Assembly (NCBI GenBank): GCA_003523465.1
Contig: DQAA01000330.1
Location: forward strand, 957-7,435
Origin: Pseudomonas sp.
GTDB lineage: Bacteria; Pseudomonadota; Gammaproteobacteria; Pseudomonadales; Pseudomonadaceae
Direction: 5' to 3'
Length of the DNA stretch: 6,479 nt
The notes under the pieces are model-generated. The model made no database searches, had not been told where the DNA came from, and saw only the letters and a list, made by a program, of their open reading frames with translations. Position numbers and translations under genes: made by a program. Below are positions 4,539 through 6,479 of this stretch, in pieces. Position 1 is the stretch's first letter, and each line of letters opens with the position of its first letter.

Positions 4539-6479
4539 CCGGGTTGCTCAGGCGCTCCAGCAGGGTCGCCTGGGCACTGCGCGGATTCTGGTTGCCGGTC
4601 GGCGAGCTGCGCACGTAACGGCCGTCCGGTTGCAGGATCCACGAATGGGTATTGTCGGTCAGGTACCCTTCCAGCTCCTTCTTCACCCGCAGCAGCAATT
4701 TCTTGCCCTCTACCGGGAAGCAGGTCTCGACGCGCTTGTCGAGGTTGCGCTCCATCCAGTCGGCACTGGACAGGAAGATCTGCTCGTCGCCGCCATTAAG
4801 GAAGTAGAACACCCGGGTGTGCTCAAGGAAGCGGCCGATGATCGAGCGCACGTGGATGTTGTGCGACACACCGGCGATGCCTGGGCGCAGGCAGCACATG
4901 CCACGCACCACCAGGTCGATGCGCACGCCAGACTGGCTGGCCTTGTACAGCGCGCGGATGATCTTGGGATCGGTCAGCGAGTTGAACTTGGCGATGATGT
5001 GCGCCGGCTTGCCGTCCAGGGCGAACTGGGTTTCCCGCGCGATCATGTCGAGCATGCCTTTCTTCAGGGTGAAAGGCGCGTGCAGCAGTTTCTTCATGCG
5101 CAGGGTCTTGCCCATGCCGATCAACTGGCTGAACAGCTTGCCGACGTCTTCGCACAGGGCGTCGTCGGAGGTCAGCAAGCTGTAGTCGGTGTACAGGCGG
5201 GCGTTGCCGGCGTGGTAGTTGCCAGTCCCCAGGTGCGCGTAGCGGACGATCTCGCCGGCTTCGCGACGCAGGATCAGCATCATCTTGGCGTGGGTCTTGA
5301 AGCCGACCACACCGTAGATCACCACCGCGCCGGCGGCTTGCAGGCGGCTGGCCATCTGCAGGTTGGACTCTTCGTCGAAGCGCGCGCGCAGTTCGATGAC
5401 CGCGGTGACTTCCTTGCCGTTACGCGCGGCGTCCACCAGCGCATCGACGATTTCCGAGTTGGCACCGCTGCGGTACAGGGTCTGGCGCACGGCCAGGACG
5501 TGCGGGTCCTTGGCGGCCTGGCGCAGCATGTCCACCACCGGGGTGAAGGACTCGAACGGGTGCATCAGCAGGATGTCCTGCTTGCCCACCACGCTGAACA
5601 GGTTCTCGCTGTTCTGCAACAGCTTGGGGATCGCCGGAGTGAACGGGGTGTATTGCAGCTCCGGGTGGCTGTCCAGGCCAGTGATGCTGAACAGGCGGGT
5701 CAGGTTGACCGGACCGTTGACCTGGTACAGCTCGCTTTCGCTCAGGCTGAACTGCTTGAGCAGGTAGTCGGACAGGTGTTTCGGGCAGGTATCGGCGACT
5801 TCCAGGCGCACTGCGTCACCGTAGCGACGGGAGAACAGCTCGCCGCGCAGGGCGCGAGCCAGGTCTTCCACGTCTTCGGAGTCCAGTGCCAGGTCGGCGT
5901 TACGGGTCAGGCGGAACTGGTAGCAGCCCTTGACCTTCATGCCCTGGAACAGGTCATCGGCATGCGCGTGGATCATCGACGACAGGAATACATAGTTGTC
6001 GCCAGGACCACCCACCTCCTCCGGCACGCGGATGATCCGCGGCAGCAGGCGTGGCGCCGGGATGATCGCCAGGCCGGAATCGCGACCGAAGGCATCGACG
6101 CCCTCCAGCTCGACGATGAAGTTCAGGCTCTTGTTCACCAGCAGCGGGAACGGGTGGGTCGGGTCGAGGCCGATCGGCGTGATGATCGGGGCAATCTCGT
6201 CGCGGAAGAAGCGACGCACCCAGGTCTTCAGCTTGACCGTCCAGTGGCGGCGACGGATGAAGCGGATCTGGTGTTTTTCCAGCTCGGGCAGCAGCACATC
6301 GTTGAGGATCGCGTACTGGCGATCCACCTCGCCGTGGACCAGCTCGCTGATGCGCGCCAGCGCCTGGTGCGGTTGCAGGCCGTCGGCGCCGGCCTGCTCG
6401 CGGGCGAAGGTGATCTGCTTCTTGAGGCCCGCAACACGAATTTCGAAGAACTCGTCCAGGTTGCTGGAGAAGATCAGCA
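4522..6479 (-). CDS. ppk: Polyphosphate kinase 1 (N-terminus cut off by window edge)
   Basis: PPK1 reversibly transfers the gamma phosphate of ATP to polyphosphate through a phosphohistidine and is the main polyphosphate synthase of many bacteria, peripheral to the inner membrane. The visible part is 651 codons. In visible numbering, [12 protein letters not shown] (4-15) supplies Asn6, matching ATP-binding Asn45 of E. coli. The metal-binding arginines are Arg336 and Arg366. KTHAKMM holds His396, equivalent to phosphoacceptor His435. AHLGTGNYH holds His415 (E. coli His454), and LYTDYS holds Tyr429 (Tyr468). LVVRGMC holds Arg525 (Arg564), and LEHTRV holds His553 (His592). The 390-residue Asn-to-His spacing equals that of E. 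coli. If the N-terminus is similar, about 39 residues lie beyond the window and the whole protein is about 690. A GTG at 6327 is internal, not the start, since homology continues upstream. It ends in LSVR and overlaps ppx by 14 bp. Its promoter is outside the window. Confidence 0.98.
   Translation of the reverse strand, partial: LIFSSNLDEFFEIRVAGLKKQITFAREQAGADGLQPHQALARISELVHGEVDRQYAILNDVLLPELEKHQIRFIRRRHWTVKLKTWVRRFFRDEIAPIITPIGLDPTHPFPLLVNKSLNFIVELEGVDAFGRDSGLAIIPAPRLLPRIIRVPEEVGGPGDNYVFLSSMIHAHADDLFQGMKVKGCYQFRLTRNADLALDSEDVEDLARALRGELFSRRYGDAVRLEVADTCPKHLSDYLLKQFSLSESELYQVNGPVNLTRLFSITGLDSHPELQYTPFTPAIPKLLQNSENLFSVVGKQDILLMHPFESFTPVVDMLRQAAKDPHVLAVRQTLYRSGANSEIVDALVDAARNGKEVTAVIELRARFDEESNLQMASRLQAAGAVVIYGVVGFKTHAKMMLILRREAGEIVRYAHLGTGNYHAGNARLYTDYSLLTSDDALCEDVGKLFSQLIGMGKTLRMKKLLHAPFTLKKGMLDMIARETQFALDGKPAHIIAKFNSLTDPKIIRALYKASQSGVRIDLVVRGMCCLRPGIAGVSHNIHVRSIIGRFLEHTRVFYFLNGGDEQIFLSSADWMERNLDKRVETCFPVEGKKLLLRVKKELEGYLTDNTHSWILQPDGRYVRSSPTGNQNPRSAQATLLERLSNPVLSVR

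Noticed and set aside
6325..6327. GTG at 6327 as the ppk start
   Set aside because: The frame continues upstream to the window edge with conserved PPK sequence, including the ATP-binding NLDEFF segment, so the gene is cut by the edge, not short.

Overview
This window is a core-genome segment of a GC-rich gammaproteobacterium, almost certainly a Pseudomonas-type organism. The evidence is protein similarity as recalled, not searched: a 419-residue Rho, a 108-residue thioredoxin with the active-site region typical of Pseudomonas, an exopolyphosphatase of about 500 residues, and the neighbourhood ubiD / rho / trxA / ppx / ppk. Codons strongly prefer G or C at the third position throughout, and no gene stands out as foreign. 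I see no mobile element, CRISPR array, tRNA or rRNA.

Layout from left to right. Positions 1-854 (minus) hold the N-terminal 284 residues of UbiD, the prenylated-FMN decarboxylase of ubiquinone synthesis, cut by the window edge. Positions 855-981 hold its leader and a strong intrinsic terminator for rho. Positions 982-2241 (minus) encode complete transcription termination factor Rho. Positions 2242-2431 hold a long, C-rich and G-poor rho leader, a candidate rho promoter and an inverted repeat around its -35. Positions 2432-2459 are an intrinsic terminator for trxA, followed by complete trxA (2466-2792, minus). Positions 2793-3032 form a divergent control region with several short palindromes. 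Positions 3033-4535 (plus) encode complete exopolyphosphatase Ppx. Positions 4522-6479 (minus) encode polyphosphate kinase Ppk, lacking only its N-terminus (roughly 40 residues by alignment) at the right edge.

Ppk builds polyphosphate from ATP and Ppx degrades it, so the two opposing enzymes lie tail to tail. Their reading frames overlap by 14 bp inside a perfect 20-bp palindrome, which makes both proteins end in the same four residues (LSVR) and the same stop codon. Thioredoxin, Rho and UbiD are housekeeping functions that appear to be separate transcription units, since trxA and rho are each followed by an intrinsic terminator.

No undescribed multi-gene system is visible. The points worth a second look are regulatory: the palindromic ppx/ppk junction, the rho leader (Rho-loading composition, no Shine-Dalgarno, a small overlapping upstream ORF, alternative hairpins), and the palindromes between trxA and ppx.
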